A stretch of 64,000 bases of DNA from Myoxocephalus aenaeus (lineage: Eukaryota > Chordata > Actinopteri > Perciformes > Cottidae), in NCBI GenBank assembly GCA_038501785.1, contig JBAMJR010000517.1:1-64000 (forward strand), in the 5' to 3' direction. The position numbers and the translations under genes are program-made. The notes beneath the pieces are model-generated. The model did not search any database. It worked only from the letters and a program-made list of their open reading frames with translations, and was not told the DNA's origin. Positions 40,401 to 51,841 of the stretch are shown here, one piece after another (the stretch's first letter is position 1; every line of letters begins with the position of its first letter).

Positions 40401-43400
40401 TTTCCTTTACATTTAGATATATTTCATCAATTGGAGCAATATTTACAATTTACAATCAAACATACCAATGTGTATAACTGTGTAATAACCAATAATAACA
40501 ATGAAAAATATAACTTTGAGTCCAAGTGGAACAGATCTATTGAAAAATAGACAAAAGCATAAAATGCATGCCCTAACATGAACATGCAGGGCATGGACAG
40601 CAAACATTTGGCAACAAAACATATGCTACAGGCATCTATACATATGTCTTTGTTCATGACTTCAGATTGTCATGCCACTTTACATAACAGTTCCTTTTTG
40701 GAATAAGGCAGAGGGGGGTGTTGCACTTCCTGCAAATCACCGGGGTCTTGTTCTTGCAGAGAACACATTGCTTTCAACCTTTTGTTGCATGCTGAGAGGG
40801 AAAGATGGGTGCACATGTTGCTGAATGTGATGGCTGTGAAGGCTGAGATGGCTGAAATGGCTCCTTCTCAGTTATTTCTCTGATGAGGAGCTGCCTGAAC
40901 TTTTTATGTGTCACTGGGGTCTCTCCTTTGTCATCAGCAAGTTGCTTGTAAATTATGAAGCTGTTCACCACAGCAATGTCCACCATGTGGTAGAAGACCT
41001 TTTTGTACCATTTCATTGTTTTGTGGAGAACACTGTAGTAGCCTATCAGAGCATCTGAAAGGTCCACTCCTCCCATGTAGGCATTATAGTCCTTCACAGC
41101 ATCTGGAATGGGGACATCAGTTCTGCAGACAACTCCACCATCATCTCTCAGCCTCCTCGTGGCACTGGAACCACTGAAAGCTTGGTGGAAGTTAGAAGCC
41201 ACAGTCACCAGTTTAGTGTCCATCCACTGGACAAACAGCAACTTCTCCACTCGTAGCCATCTGATGTCTCCCCGCTTGGACCTCTTCACCAGTTTGTGGT
41301 CTTTTGTGGTAGGGAAACCCCTACGATTCTCCCGCATAGTCCCGCAAGCCATGATACGTTTTTGGTCCAAATCAGTCAGAAGCTTGGGACTGGTGTAAAA
41401 GTTGTCCATAAATAATTTATATCCTGTCCCCAACAGTGGCATTTCCAGAAGCCTCATCACAGTAGAATAGCCCAGTCCATCTGGTGACTGTTCTGCTGTC
41501 TTCCCCTCATAGATAAAATCCCCTCATAGATAAAATAGTAAAATGTGTAGCCATGCATGTCTGCAAGCACAAACAGTTTTATTCCCCACTTTGTTGGTTT
41601 TAGTGGAGAATACTGTTTGAAACCTAGCCTTGCTTTTGTGGCTAGCATCCTCTCATCTATGGCCAGCTTCTGGCCAGGATGATAGGATGCTTTACAGGCT
41701 AACATCATGTCAGTGTAAAGTGGCTTCACTTTGAAAAGCCGGTCATGCTGTGGAGTTCCCTTTTTCTTTTCATTTTGTTCATCCTCATCAGGGTCACTGA
41801 GGTGGAGACACCAGAAGATGGCATTGAACCGGTTTCGGCTCATGGCTGACGCTGGAAAGGGAGAATTGTAAGGCGGTATTTTTCTCCAATAGTCATCTTT
41901 AGCAGGGCACCTCACCAGTCCACAGAAAATCATGACGGCCAAAAAGGTGAAAAACGTATCCTTTGTGACGGGTTTCCATCTGAATTTTTTGCCTGCCGTC
42001 TTCAGTTTCTGTGCCATCTTATTTGTGTTTGTGATGATGGTACGTACCACAGTGAGATTGAAAAAAAGCTTGAAAAGTTGGAAGGGTGACCAAATTGAAT
42101 CTCGGCTGATAGTGGGGCCACTTGGATGATGAGGGCGAAAGTTGTGTGGGTGAGGCTGGGTGTCAGGGTGTTCCTTCTCACGCCATTTTACAGTCTCCTC
42201 AACTTCCTCTTCACCTCTCCCTTGTGTAGTGGGGGTCTGTGCAGGCTGTGCTGATGTTGAGCTGGATGACTCTCTTCTCCGACCTCTGCTCAGTGTGGTC
42301 AATGGCTTTCTTCTTTTGCTGCGATGTGTGAGTTTCGGGGTGGGTGCAGAAGGTGCAGGTTGTTGATCTGTGTTCTCATCCAGACTGTTAGAAAAGTTTT
42401 AGAATGAGTTGGTACTACTGTAATAATAATTCTATTCACAAATGTGTAGCTCCATGCAAATATGAAATCTCCATTGGAAAATACAATAGTTCAATGATAG
42501 CATGCAAAATACTTGTAGTCACAGATGAAACACATACCGTGGCTTTCTTTTCCTTCTCGGTTGAGTGGCAGCAGGAGAGGCAGAGGCCTGCGGAGGCTCC
42601 CAGTCCACATCATCATCATCATGATCATCATCATCGTCATCATCATCTTCCTCATCGACACTGAGAAAAATAAATACGATTATAAATAGTTTATGCAACT
42701 ACTAATACAAATAATTGTGTCAGCCAGAAAGCTAGAATATCTACATTTGAGTCATAACTACTCAAATGGTCAAATGAACAAAACATCCTAAACATACAAT
42801 CGATAAATAGCATGTGTAAAAAGTATTGTCTCTCCACCAAAAATGACTATGTGGAGTAGTCATTTTTTTATATAGTCACACCAGAATAGCACAAAGATAT
42901 AACTATAACACATGTGAAACATGAAATAAATACAGGGTAAACCAGCCATGATATGACTAATCTTACTTGTCTAACACCGGATCAATCCCACGCATGAATA
43001 AATCCTCCTCGTCTGTGACATAATCCTGGTCACTGTCTGAGGAATCCTCAAAAATCCTCTCTAATGCTTCTTGGACAGAATACTTTGTTTTACTTTTACT
43101 TTTAGCCATCGCAAAAAACAAGTATTTGTGGTCGAAAACGTAGTACCTAAAGAGCAGACTTGCTGGGTGTAAAACGCACGAGCGAGGCAGGGAGCTCCGT
43201 TTCGCGGGAGTTTATAAACAATGTTTCTTCAGAGATAACTTGTTCTCCTAGCTTCAATACATTACTGTCAGTGAGCACAGCACTGAGCCTGATGCTAACA
43301 TTGTACAGTATTGAAAACAAGCGTCATTATGATCGCCAAAGTCATTTTTAGACACAGACACACCATAAGGAATCATCAGAAAAAAACCGCACATGAAAAG

Positions 43401-46400
43401 GGAAAATTATGAACCCGTTGATTGATGGCTTATGTCAGAGAAAAAATAGGTTTGTAGTAAAGTCTCTTACTTTTTCTGAAGCCGCTAGCTCCATACTAAC
43501 TTCCGCTAGTACATCCACTCGTAAAGTCAGGCGTATCCTGTAACTTTTGCCGTCAAAATGCTGCAAGACCTGACTTGCAGCGGTTATCGCGACTGTCGAC
43601 AGTGCGTGTTTGGGCTCCTCTTGTGAAAAATGCATAAGAAATAAAAGAAAATCAATGTTTTCTTTGCAAAGATGAGGAGTTCTTGAATGCTGGGATACCA
43701 AACACGGCCATGTTTAATGACGTGGTCTGCGTGAGCAAGACGTAAGAGGGGGAGGGGAGGGGAAAATGGACGCGGGCGTCCAAGCGGAGTAGAAGAGGTT
43801 AAAGTAAAAGTTAAATTAAAATCTTAAATTATAAATCTTAACTTTCCCTCAGTCAAACTGATGTAACGTTACTGTGAATAAATAATAAACTAATAAAGAT
43901 TGCTCGTTAGATCCTCAAAACCAAATTATATCTCATGTTTAACCGCTACAGAGACTCAATAACAGTAGTATTCAGAGAACGTCAACTTTCAGTTGTGTTT
44001 TCTCATCCGCCATTGTTCCCAGTGTGCTGGTGAGAAATGCATTCCAGCCAATCCGAAGCCGAGGATTGTAACCAATTAGATGTAGAGAAAATCTACTCGA
44101 GCGCGAGCAGGTAACAGACACGCGAGCGCGAGCAGGTAACAGACACGCGAGCGAGCAGGTTAAAGCTTTGAGAGCAACTTTTGCTTGCGCGAGCTGGGAT
44201 TTTGCTCGCGTAGTGATGTAAAAGTGCTCGTCAAAGTAAATTACGCGCGCGGCTGTTTGATTTGCGCGCTCTCGTTGAGCTCTTGCGCGCTCTCATGGAG
44301 CTCATTTGCGCTCTCTACTTTGGCATTGATTTGCCCCCATACCTGCGGCCCATTTTTGTATTGGCCCGCAGCAGATTCTAAAAATATAATGGAGAGAAAG
44401 TTAAGCAAACGCAGCTAACCTGCTAGCTCAACAATCATATTTTTACCGTCCGAACAAAACACGAAAAAATGCCGCACGAGCAGCTACGAGGACGCTCAGC
44501 TCACAACACGACACGGAAACCTCTCAGACGAGACTTCATAACACAGACCTCACTACAGACTTCATAACACAGACCTCACTACAGACTTCATAACACAGAC
44601 CTCACTAAAGACTTCATAACACAGACCTCACTACAGACTTCATAACACAGACCTCACTAAAGACTTCATACCACAGACCTCACTACAGACTATAGACATC
44701 ACTAAAGACTTCATACCACAGACCTCACTACAGACTTCATAACACAGACCTCACTACAGACTTCATAACACAGACCTCACTAAAGACTTCATACCACAGA
44801 CCTCACAACAGACTTCATAACACAGACCTCACTACAGACTTCATAACACAGACCTCACTACAGACTTCATAACACAGACCTCACTAAAGACTTCATACCA
44901 CAGACCTCACAACAGACTTCATAACACAGACCTCACTACAGACTATAGACATCACTAAAGACTTCATACCACATACCTCACTACAGACTTCATACCACAG
45001 ACATCACTACAGACTTCATAACACAGACCTCACTAAAGACTTCATAACACAGACCTCACTAAAGACTTCATACCACAGACATCACTACAGACTTCATAAC
45101 ACAGAGCAGGAAGACTTGTCAGTAACTTAAAGCAAAGCTAAACACAGCCCTCCTCTCTCACTCTGAGGTCGCTGCGACTGAGCCTCTATGGTTGGCAGAC
45201 CTGGCTTCTAGTTGATCTTATTCATCATCTCAAAACACTGAACAAGAGCCTGCAAGGCAAAGAGCAGGTAGCACCACAACCTCACGCAACCATGAAAGCA
45301 TTCTGTGTGAAGCTCCATCTCTCTGAGACACAACTACACAACGTCAATGCTGCACACTTCCTCACGCTGTCTGACATCAGAGCAGCTTTTCAGAGGTCAA
45401 CCTTTCTGCTAAAATGAGGAAATATGTGTCTGTCATCACATCTCATGACAGAACTCAGTCAGCGCTTCCAAGATCTTTCTGCCATTGAGAAATAAATCAA
45501 GCTGTTCTCGACTTCCTTCCTGAGGATGCAGAAGAAGTGGAAGAGAGTCTGAACTAGAACTGATGGAGATGCAGTGATGATTCTCTGAAGATTCAGCATC
45601 AGCTTCTCTACATCTGACTTCTACCAAGGCTTAGAAAAGGCCAAGTTTCCTCTGATGTGATTTTTTAAATATGAAATATACTATACTCTATCACGCTTTA
45701 TGACAACTTTCAATTTTATGACAACATCTATGTTTTGGTTTGAACATCTTTACTATTTAGTTCACTTCCAACTCTTTCATAGGGTTGTTAGTTGGCAGCT
45801 AATTTCAGAATAGATGCTTTAAAACCCCACTGTCCACTACCTATTCAGGTACTATGTTCTCTACCTGTTCAGGTACTTTTGTTCTCTACCTGTTCAGGTA
45901 CTTTTGTTCTCTACCTGTTCAGGTACTCTGTTCTCTACCTGTACTCTGTTCTCTACCTGTTCAGGTACTCTGTTCTCTACCTGTTCAGGTGCTATATCCT
46001 CTACCTGTTCAGGTGCTATATCCTCTACCTGTTCAGGTACTATGTTCTCTACCTGTTCAGGTGCTATATCCTCTACCTGTTCAGGTACTATGTTCTCTAC
46101 CTGTTCAGGTGCTATATCCTCTACCTGTTCAGGTACTCTGTTCTCTACCTGTTCTCTGTTCTCTACCTGTTCAGGTTCTCTGTTCTCTACCTGTTCTCTG
46201 TTCTCTACCTGTTCAGGTACTCTGTGCTCTACCTGTACTCTGTTCTCTACCTGTTCAGGTACTCTGTTCTCTACCTGTTCAGGTGCTATATCCTCTACCT
46301 GTTCAGGTACTATGTTCTCTACCTGTTCAGGTACTATGTTCTCTACCTGTTCAGGTACTATGTTCTCTACCTGTTCAGGTACTATGTTCTCTACCTGTTC

Positions 46401-49400
46401 AGGTGCTATATCCTCTACCTGTTCAGGTACTATGTTCTCTACCTGTTCAGGTACTATGTTCTCTACCTGTTCAGGTACTATGTTCTCTACCTGTTCAGGT
46501 ACTATGTTCTCTACCTGTTCAGGTGCTATATCCTCTACCTGTTCAGGTACTATGTTATCTACCTGTTCAGGTGCTATGTTCTCTACCTGTTCAGGTGCTA
46601 TATCCTCTACCTGTTCAGGTACACTGTACTGTAAACTCTGTTTCATTTGAGGGGATTTTAATATATGAACGCTTTTAAAAAAATAGATCAGATAACACAA
46701 TTATTAGTTTTTCCTGTTGTGTATATATTTGTAAATTGTGTAGATACATCTACATTGAAAGAGACAGATATTAGACAGGAATCAAATCTCAGGTATTTAA
46801 GATTTATGTTATTTCTGGCAGATATGTTCAGCAGCTCCAAGCTGAAACACAGCAACTCCGACAGCGCTGACAAGAACGGAGTGAAGAACAGACTGAAGAA
46901 GTTCATCACCAGACGTCCTTCCATGAAGACTCTGAAGGAAAAAGGCCTCATCAAAGGTTTCTGATTTTTCTTTACACATTGAACCTCTAACATATGAGTG
47001 TCCTTCCTTAACCGGTTACCGGTAACCAGGTTACTGGGAGAACAGCAAAACTGTTTATAATTATTGTTTAACATTAAACATTTTGTAACATTAACGATTA
47101 CTCACCTAACATTGTGCAACATTTCAAATTACTCATTCATATTTTGATAGGTAATATCTCTATATTGTTTTGGGATTAACCATAATTTGATAATTTGATC
47201 ATAATTTGATAAGGCATAACTCAGGGATAACTAATTAACTAGTAACTAGCAATTAAACGTAATAATGAGTCAAAAGTTGTGTAACATAACCAATAACACA
47301 ATATAAAGAATGGACTTGTACCACACTAGGGTTCAGGGTTCCGTGTCTTGCCCATCTACATGGATCGGAGGAACCGGGGTTCAAACCACCAATCTAAACA
47401 TACCAAACTACAACAACTAGTCCAGTGGTTCTCAAACCTTTTCTGTCACGCCCCACTTTGGAGGAAGAAAAATGTTCGGGCCCCACCGCCCCAACAACAT
47501 TGTAAAAAATTGGTCCAACTTTGTGTGACTCCTCCATCTGTGCTTTTTCAAATAGAATAAAGAAAATTTAAATCCCTTTCAAGTAAACCAGATTACAAAA
47601 ACTAATAACATTCCTCCACAGGGGTTAGGGCAGTGGTTCTCAAACGGTGGGGCGCGGGGGGAGATGCAGATTCTTGCATGGTTCATTTGTCTGGTTCATT
47701 TGTCATTAAAACCTCTGTCACGTTAACAATTAGTCATTAAACATGTTGCAATAATACCTAGAGACGGTCTCATAAAGGGGTTGCACCGGGCCGGGGCCTC
47801 ACCTACCTCTCAAACCATCTAAACTACACACCTGTCCAGTGACACTACAATGCCACACACACTGACTGATGTTCATGTCATCATGCTGCTCTCAGATCGA
47901 GTGTTCGGCTGCCATCTGCTAACGCTCTGTGAGCGTGAAGGAACCACGGTGCCCAGGTTTGTTCACGTCTGTCTGGATGCTGTTGACAAGCGAGGTAGGT
48001 TCCTGCTGACGAGGGTGAAACACTTCTTATGAGAAGACCTTTCTGCTTCCAGATAACGGCTCACTTCTTTCATTGCCATTATTAGGATTTGGGGCAAATT
48101 TTCGTATTATTTTGACAGTTTAGAAATGGAAGAGAGAGACAGAGACAGATACAGTAGAGACAGACAAAGACAGTAGAGACAGACAGAGACAATAGAGACA
48201 TACAGAGACAATAGAGACATACAGAGACAATAGAGACAGACGGAGACAATAGAGACAGACAGAGACAGACAGAGACAGTAGAGACATACAGAGACAATAT
48301 AGACAGACGGAGACAATAGAGACAGACGGAGACAATAGAGACAGAGACAGTAGAGACAGATGGAGACAATAGAGACAGAGACAATACAGACAGACAGAGT
48401 AGAGACAGACAGAGACAATAGAGACAGACAGAGACAATAGAGACAGACAGAGACAGTAGAGACAATAGAGACAGATGAGACAATAGAGACAGAGAGAGAC
48501 AATAGAGACAGAGAGAGACAATAGAGACAATAGAGACAGATGAGACAATAGAGACAGAGAGAGACAATAGAGACAGAGAGAGACAGACAGAGACAGACGG
48601 AGACAGACGAGACAATAGAGACAGACGGAGACAATAGAGACAGACGGAGACAGAGACAATAGAGACAGACAGACAGTAGAGACAGACAGAGACAATAGAG
48701 ACAGACAGAGACAGTAGAGACCAATGATGACAATAGAGACAGACAGAAACAGGGTGATATACAACAAAGGTCCTCCGGCCAGGTTTGAATGCTGTCCCCA
48801 TCAAGGCGCTGTCTCTCTTTGCATCCTCGGTTTGCTCCCATGTTGTTTTTTCTTTATTTTAAATTTATTTTGGTAAAACAGTCTTCCTAATGTCTAACAA
48901 TTATTAGCAGAGAGAAATAAATTTATTGTATTCCAGTTTTGGGTCTTTCAGAGCATTTCTTTTTGCTGTATTAATATAATTTCAACAAATATAACAAAAC
49001 ATTTGTTACCAAACCTATCTTTAAATCTCACATCGAATACAATGAAACTCCTTCTGCCCCCTGGTGGACAAACGATGACACACCTGTACATGAGGGAGCT
49101 TTCTGCTTACTGATTGAAGTCAGTTTGTGTTGAGTTTCCATTTTTTTGTCCATGAAACACCACAGAAACATTGTTTATTTGTGCTTGCAGGTCTGGATGC
49201 TGACGGGATCTACAGAGTTAGTGGAAATCTGGCAACAATCCAGAAGCTTCGCTTCATTGTGGATCAGGGTCAGTTCAACATGTTGTTGTTGACACGCTCT
49301 GATTCAACTGATGAAAAGATGATCATTTTCCAAGTTGCACAATGTTCCTAATGAATATATCCATTAACAGTCTTCTCACATTGGACGCTGATAACAAATA

Positions 49401-51721
49401 AATGCTGATGAAGGATTTTCTAGTTGTGTTCATCACTCATTCTATAGTCAAGCATGTGTTTTACCTTTTAAAAATTTAGCCAAAATCAATACTTTTTCCT
49501 CGTGGTTAGGAAACATGTTTATGTTTGATTTTGAAGCTTTATACTATCAGCTTCTATTTTTCTTCATTAGTCGTGTTTTTATTGCCTCATATATCTTCCA
49601 ACAAAATATATGAAAACAATAAACTCAAATACCGATGAGAATAAGTTCGTATTTGATTTATTTAATCTGGAAGTGATAATATGTTTTCATTTTGTGTGAG
49701 ATTTTGAGGCTTAAGTTAGTATTACAATATTTAGTGGTCAGAGTTTTGGAAAGTCATATTTTTTATGTGAAAAAGGAGCCAATGCAAAAGTAAAATACTG
49801 AACCAGATGAATCTGATCCCACATGTTGGCTTCATGAGGGTACACATTTTCATATTCATGTTTGAATGGAGGTAAACACTAAAGGATTCTTACTCTGCTC
49901 TGCCTCCTAGAGGAGGACCTGGACCTGGACCAGAGTCAGTGGGAGGACATCCACGTCGTCACTGGGGCCCTCAAATTGTTTTTCCGCGAGCTGCCCGAGC
50001 CGCTGTTCCCCTTCAGGTTCTTCCAGCCGTTTGTGGAGGCCATCAGTGAGTCAAAAAAAAACAATCTAAACTGAAATGTCAACAAAAAAAATCACAGCCT
50101 GTCTCAATCTGTAGCCTTCTGTTACCCAGAAGTAATCTTTTGTTCAATAATAGTACTTATAACTGTATACATACACATTACTTTCAACCAGGAGGCCAAT
50201 CTATGAGACTGATCTTGTTCCAAAGTGTTGAGTTATTTTGAGGGCAATAGATAGTTAAAATAAAATATGAAATGTACAGTACAGTACTAAAGTACACATG
50301 TTAAACATGTCATCCCACAATACAATACACACGTAAACTGCGTTTCTATATGGACATTTAACTGAAATATTATACACATCTTGAATTAAAATACTATATG
50401 CATGTTAAAGATATTAGACTACAGAAAAATACTTTCATTAAACGACTGCTGCTGTTTTTTCTCTTACAGAGATTAAAGAATCCAAACTCAAGGTTCAGGC
50501 TGTGAAAAAACTGATCAAGGAACTGCCAAAACCCAACCAGGACACCATGAAGTTGCTCTTCAGCCACCTGCACAGGTGAGCCTTCGTACCGGAATCGCAC
50601 CTGAAGGCTAAACACATACCATTTAAAGTTAGCAGAACTGATGACCCTGTCCAATGTGACTTCACACACCACCTCTGATGTTATGAGGCATTTATATCTT
50701 TAACTGGTCCCTTTACATTACCTTCTCAAAGAGAGCGCTGGGGTAATAATAATAACAATAATAATACACAGGAAGGGTTACAGGTCATTAAGGGGACTTC
50801 AACACTATTTAGACTTGAACAAACCTGAAGCCAACACCAGCTGTACACGTTTAAGAGTGTGAAGACCTTAACTGAAAACAACAATACATAATAATTAGTG
50901 GGAAACCCAGCAGTGGTCCTACAAGCATTTTTTTTCTCACAAATCTTCAATGACTGTATGATTGAAGTAAAGCCCTCACACCATACTCGTTGTTGTAAGA
51001 GTGCAGTTGTTTACACTATGAACCCCCGAACCTGAGAATGATGAGACCAACAAAGACGCTCCAACCTTTTTGATACAATTTACAATGTTCATATTTAAAA
51101 ACAAATGTTAAGTACTGCTCCTACATGTCTCCTCCAAACTGAACAATTTGCTTTCAAATGATAAAACACAACGTAGCACATGTGTAGGCTATATTGTCGG
51201 CTTTATGTTGAAGTATGTCATATACAGGTAGTCAGGGGAATAACCCGCTCTGGAATTAAGTGTTTTATCAGTCAAATGACATTAAGCCTAAAGCCTTGTG
51301 GCTTTCTTAATGACATATCAAAGTTGATCTGACAGTAATTTACAGCAAAACACCCAACGATGCTGCAACAAAGGGCAAAGCGGCAAGTTGGTTTTAATAT
51401 TGCAAAATACTTCTGTTTCGATAAAAATAAATAAAAGCCTTTAAGCCCATGACTTTTCCTGTATGTGTGTTTTTGATTTAAAATGTAAACTCTTCCCATG
51501 TTTCCCTTTAGTTACTGTTCAATCTGTTGTTTTTCAGAGTTCTATACTTTTCCAGAAAGAACCTGATGTCAACTCAGGGCATCGGTATCGTGTTCGGGCC
51601 TACGCTGATGTGGCCTGAGCTGGACGCAGGAAACATGGCCTTCAACATGGTCTACCAGAACCAGATTGTGGAGTTCATCCTCATCGAGAGCCAAGAACTC
51701 TTCAACCTGGACAGGAAGTAA
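32553..51721 (+). CDS. arhgap15: Rho GTPase-activating protein, ARHGAP15-like (12 exons)
   Basis: Exons with GT-AG borders and consistent phases: 32553-32721, 32793-32867, 34511-34654, 35465-35554, 35846-35944, 36089-36212, 46822-46956, 47896-47994, 49191-49268, 49911-50045, 50470-50575, 51538-51721 (TAA). They sum to about 478 residues; from memory the mammalian protein is about 475. Order: short N-terminus with RLSQSKSM and ISRHRRNQSQHN, PH domain (exons 3-5), basic linker KKFITRRPS, RhoGAP domain (exons 8-12) with arginine finger GIYRVSGN (Arg codon 49214-49216). It stimulates GTP hydrolysis by Rac/Rho-type GTPases, with membrane recruitment through the PH domain. The first exon starts mid-codon, so an upstream exon or an internal Met (32632) supplies the start. 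AATAAA lies at 51836. ARHGAP15 is preferred over ARHGAP12/27/9 because of the NLMSTQGIGIVFGPTL segment and the short N-terminus without SH3 or WW domains. Confidence 0.88.
33055..34384 (-). mobile_element. LINE fragment split by a 24-bp minisatellite
   Basis: Read on the minus strand, 34384-34045 contains the start of an APE-type LINE endonuclease (GIRAALPSIHLGNVRALANK, then MDELLLLNKANTDF). 33480-33055 contains its end (LGLSDHCLVHLLPSYRQKLK) and the linker to the RT (NNKPWFTARLRQLRGAKDEA). The expected middle of the endonuclease is replaced by a minisatellite at 33480-34030. Typical of fish non-LTR elements; not functional. Confidence 0.75.
33480..34033. repeat. 24-bp minisatellite (GTATGCATCCTTTAGTACTGAG-type)
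   Basis: About 23 tandem 24-bp units differing at a few positions (CTGAGAG, GTGAGCG, CTGAGCG). Because 24 is a multiple of three, both strands stay open and give spurious repetitive proteins. Confidence 0.95.
34431..34496. repeat. (GT)n microsatellite just before exon 3 of the arhgap15-like gene
   Basis: A run of over 30 GT units ending about 14 nt before the acceptor AG at 34509-34510, close enough to take the place of the usual polypyrimidine tract. Confidence 0.95.
34511..35944 (+). CDS. arhgap15: PH-domain exons of the arhgap15-like gene
   Basis: Exons 3-5 encode VELKGEHLNVAKI, RKNWTFMWSVLTSDQLLFYK, LCGAIIEWTTEKSSRKNVFQ and SEYLIQADSYSTASKWYDAI, the strand and C-terminal helix (with its Trp) of a PH domain. 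Exon ends are all in phase 0. The 810-bp intron between exons 3 and 4 contains a decayed Tc1 element. Confidence 0.85.
34745..35410 (+). mobile_element. Decayed Tc1-like transposase remnant
   Basis: Intronic sequence with a recognisable Tc1 transposase C-terminal motif, MSPDLNPLEHMW, at about 35270-35306, preceded by many stops and frameshifts. No terminal repeats were located. Confidence 0.55.
37210..37876. repeat. Unclassified intronic repeat between foldback arm and Tc1 element
   Basis: Begins around TTCAAGATTCTTTTATTGTC, a string I recall as common in fish repeats, and runs to the Tc1 terminus. No coding capacity is recognised. Confidence 0.35.
37877..39448 (+). mobile_element. Tc1/mariner-superfamily element, DD37E type
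   Basis: 1,572 bp flanked by TA (37875-37876 and 39449-39450). The terminal inverted repeats are CACCGCATTCCACATTATTA and its mirror at the right end (CACCGCGTTCCACATTATTA when inverted). It encloses a transposase ORF broken by one base. It sits in the loop of the foldback element. Confidence 0.9.
38103..39117 (+). pseudogene. Tc1/mariner transposase (DD37E), one-base frameshift
   Basis: The N-terminal part (38103-38555) has the helix-turn-helix DNA-binding region (GKKKDLSAAEKRQIVQYLGQ). The catalytic part continues in another frame at 38533-39117. Catalytic motifs: VLFTD (first Asp), IIFMHDNAPCH (second Asp), SSPDLNPIENLW (Glu). I count 37 residues between the second Asp and the Glu, against 34 in classical Tc1. 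An extra G right after the first catalytic Asp (around 38535) breaks the frame. It cuts and pastes at TA; this copy should be inactive. Confidence 0.85.
39542..43802 (-). mobile_element. piggyBac-family transposon with TTAA ends
   Basis: Bounded by TTAA at 39542-39545 and 43799-43802, with inverted termini TTAACCTCTTCCACCCC and (inverted) TTAACCTCTTCTACTCC. It lies inside the right arm of the foldback element; the left arm near 37060-37066 keeps the uninterrupted TTTAAA site. A 382-bp direct duplication (39835-40216 and 40217-about 40590) lies downstream of the transposase gene. Confidence 0.9.
40654..43109 (-). pseudogene. piggyBac (PGBD4-like) transposase, three exons, two lesions
   Basis: Exons on the minus strand: 43109-42967 (MAKSKSKTKYSVQEALERIF, acidic), 42660-42538 (Asp-rich, ending RRKRKPR) and 42384-40654. 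The intron borders are GT-AG and the phases agree. The third exon has the catalytic Asp regions LADMHGY, FMDNFYTS and MGGVDLSD, and a C-terminal Cys-rich zinc motif (CVLCKNKTPVICRKC). Lesions: a 17-bp tandem duplication of TTTTATCTATGAGGGGA at about 41510-41543 shifts the frame, and a TGA at about 40775-40777 (probably from CGA) precedes the zinc motif. Family role: excision and insertion at TTAA. Confidence 0.85.
44523..45105. repeat. 26-bp minisatellite (ACTTCATAACACAGACCTCA type)
   Basis: About 22 units of 26 bp, with CTACAG/CTAAAG and AACACAG/ACCACAG variants and two short interruptions (ACTATAGACATC). Intronic. Confidence 0.95.
45846..46622. repeat. 24-bp minisatellite (TCTCTACCTGTTCAGGTACT type)
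   Basis: About 32 units with 3'-end variants (ACTATGT, GCTATATCC, ACTCTGT). All frames stay open, producing several long but meaningless repetitive ORFs on both strands. It ends about 200 bp before exon 7 of the arhgap15-like gene. Confidence 0.95.
47330..47800. mobile_element. SINE remnant and hAT-like terminus remnants
   Basis: 47336-47395 resembles an inverted fish tRNA-SINE head (a GGAGGAACCGGGGTTCAAACC-like B box, written with one base omitted as GAGGAACCGGGGTTCAAACC). CAGTGGTTCTCAAAC occurs twice (47424 and 47635), typical of hAT/MITE ends, but neither has a located partner. Confidence 0.45.
47896..51721 (+). CDS. arhgap15: RhoGAP-domain exons of the arhgap15-like gene
   Basis: Exons 8-12 encode the complete GAP fold: DRVFGCHL and CEREGTTVPRFV, GLDADGIYRVSGNLATIQKL (arginine finger), WEDIHVVTGALKLFFRELPE with PLFPF, KELPKPNQDTMKLLFSHLHR, and STQGIGIVFGPTL with NMVYQNQIVEFIL. 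All conserved GAP positions I know are kept and the ORF closes with TAA at 51719-51721. Confidence 0.9.
48120..48770. repeat. GACAGA/GACAATAGA-rich minisatellite
   Basis: Irregular tandem AGAGACAGACAGAGACAATAG units over about 640 bp in an intron. The Ser/Leu/Cys-rich minus-strand ORFs over it are artefacts. Confidence 0.9.
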
Positions 51722-51841
51722 AGTGTCCGGAGGTGGACTCGTATCATCAAAGCTGGAAGTCATCAAATTCCTTCAGAAATAGTATTGTTTGAAAAGAAAA
51801 CAGAGGCAGCGCCGGGTTGTGACTGGACTGTAAACAATAAA

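Larger units (their letters stand above)
36315..44390. mobile_element. Large inverted-repeat (foldback) element carrying nested transposons
   Basis: The left arm (about 36320-37117) is the inverse complement of the right arm, which is split into 39488-39541 and about 43803-44370 by the piggyBac insertion. Shared blocks include the CGGATTGGCTGGAATGCATT region, the GATCTAACGAGCAATC region and the CAAATTCTTTGCAATTATAT region. The left end, CAGAGGTGTCCAAAC plus CGGCCCGCGGGCC, resembles hAT termini; the right end (TGCGGCCC, TTGGCCCGCAG) has no matching terminus, so the class is uncertain. Confidence 0.65.

Noticed and set aside
45854..46700. Four long overlapping ORFs of 248-280 codons on both strands
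   Set aside because: All lie in a 24-bp tandem repeat; a unit divisible by three keeps every frame open. No non-repetitive sequence is encoded.
48082..48841. Three minus-strand ORFs of 215-244 codons rich in Ser/Leu/Cys/Val
   Set aside because: Translations of an AGACAGA-type minisatellite; composition mirrors the repeat.
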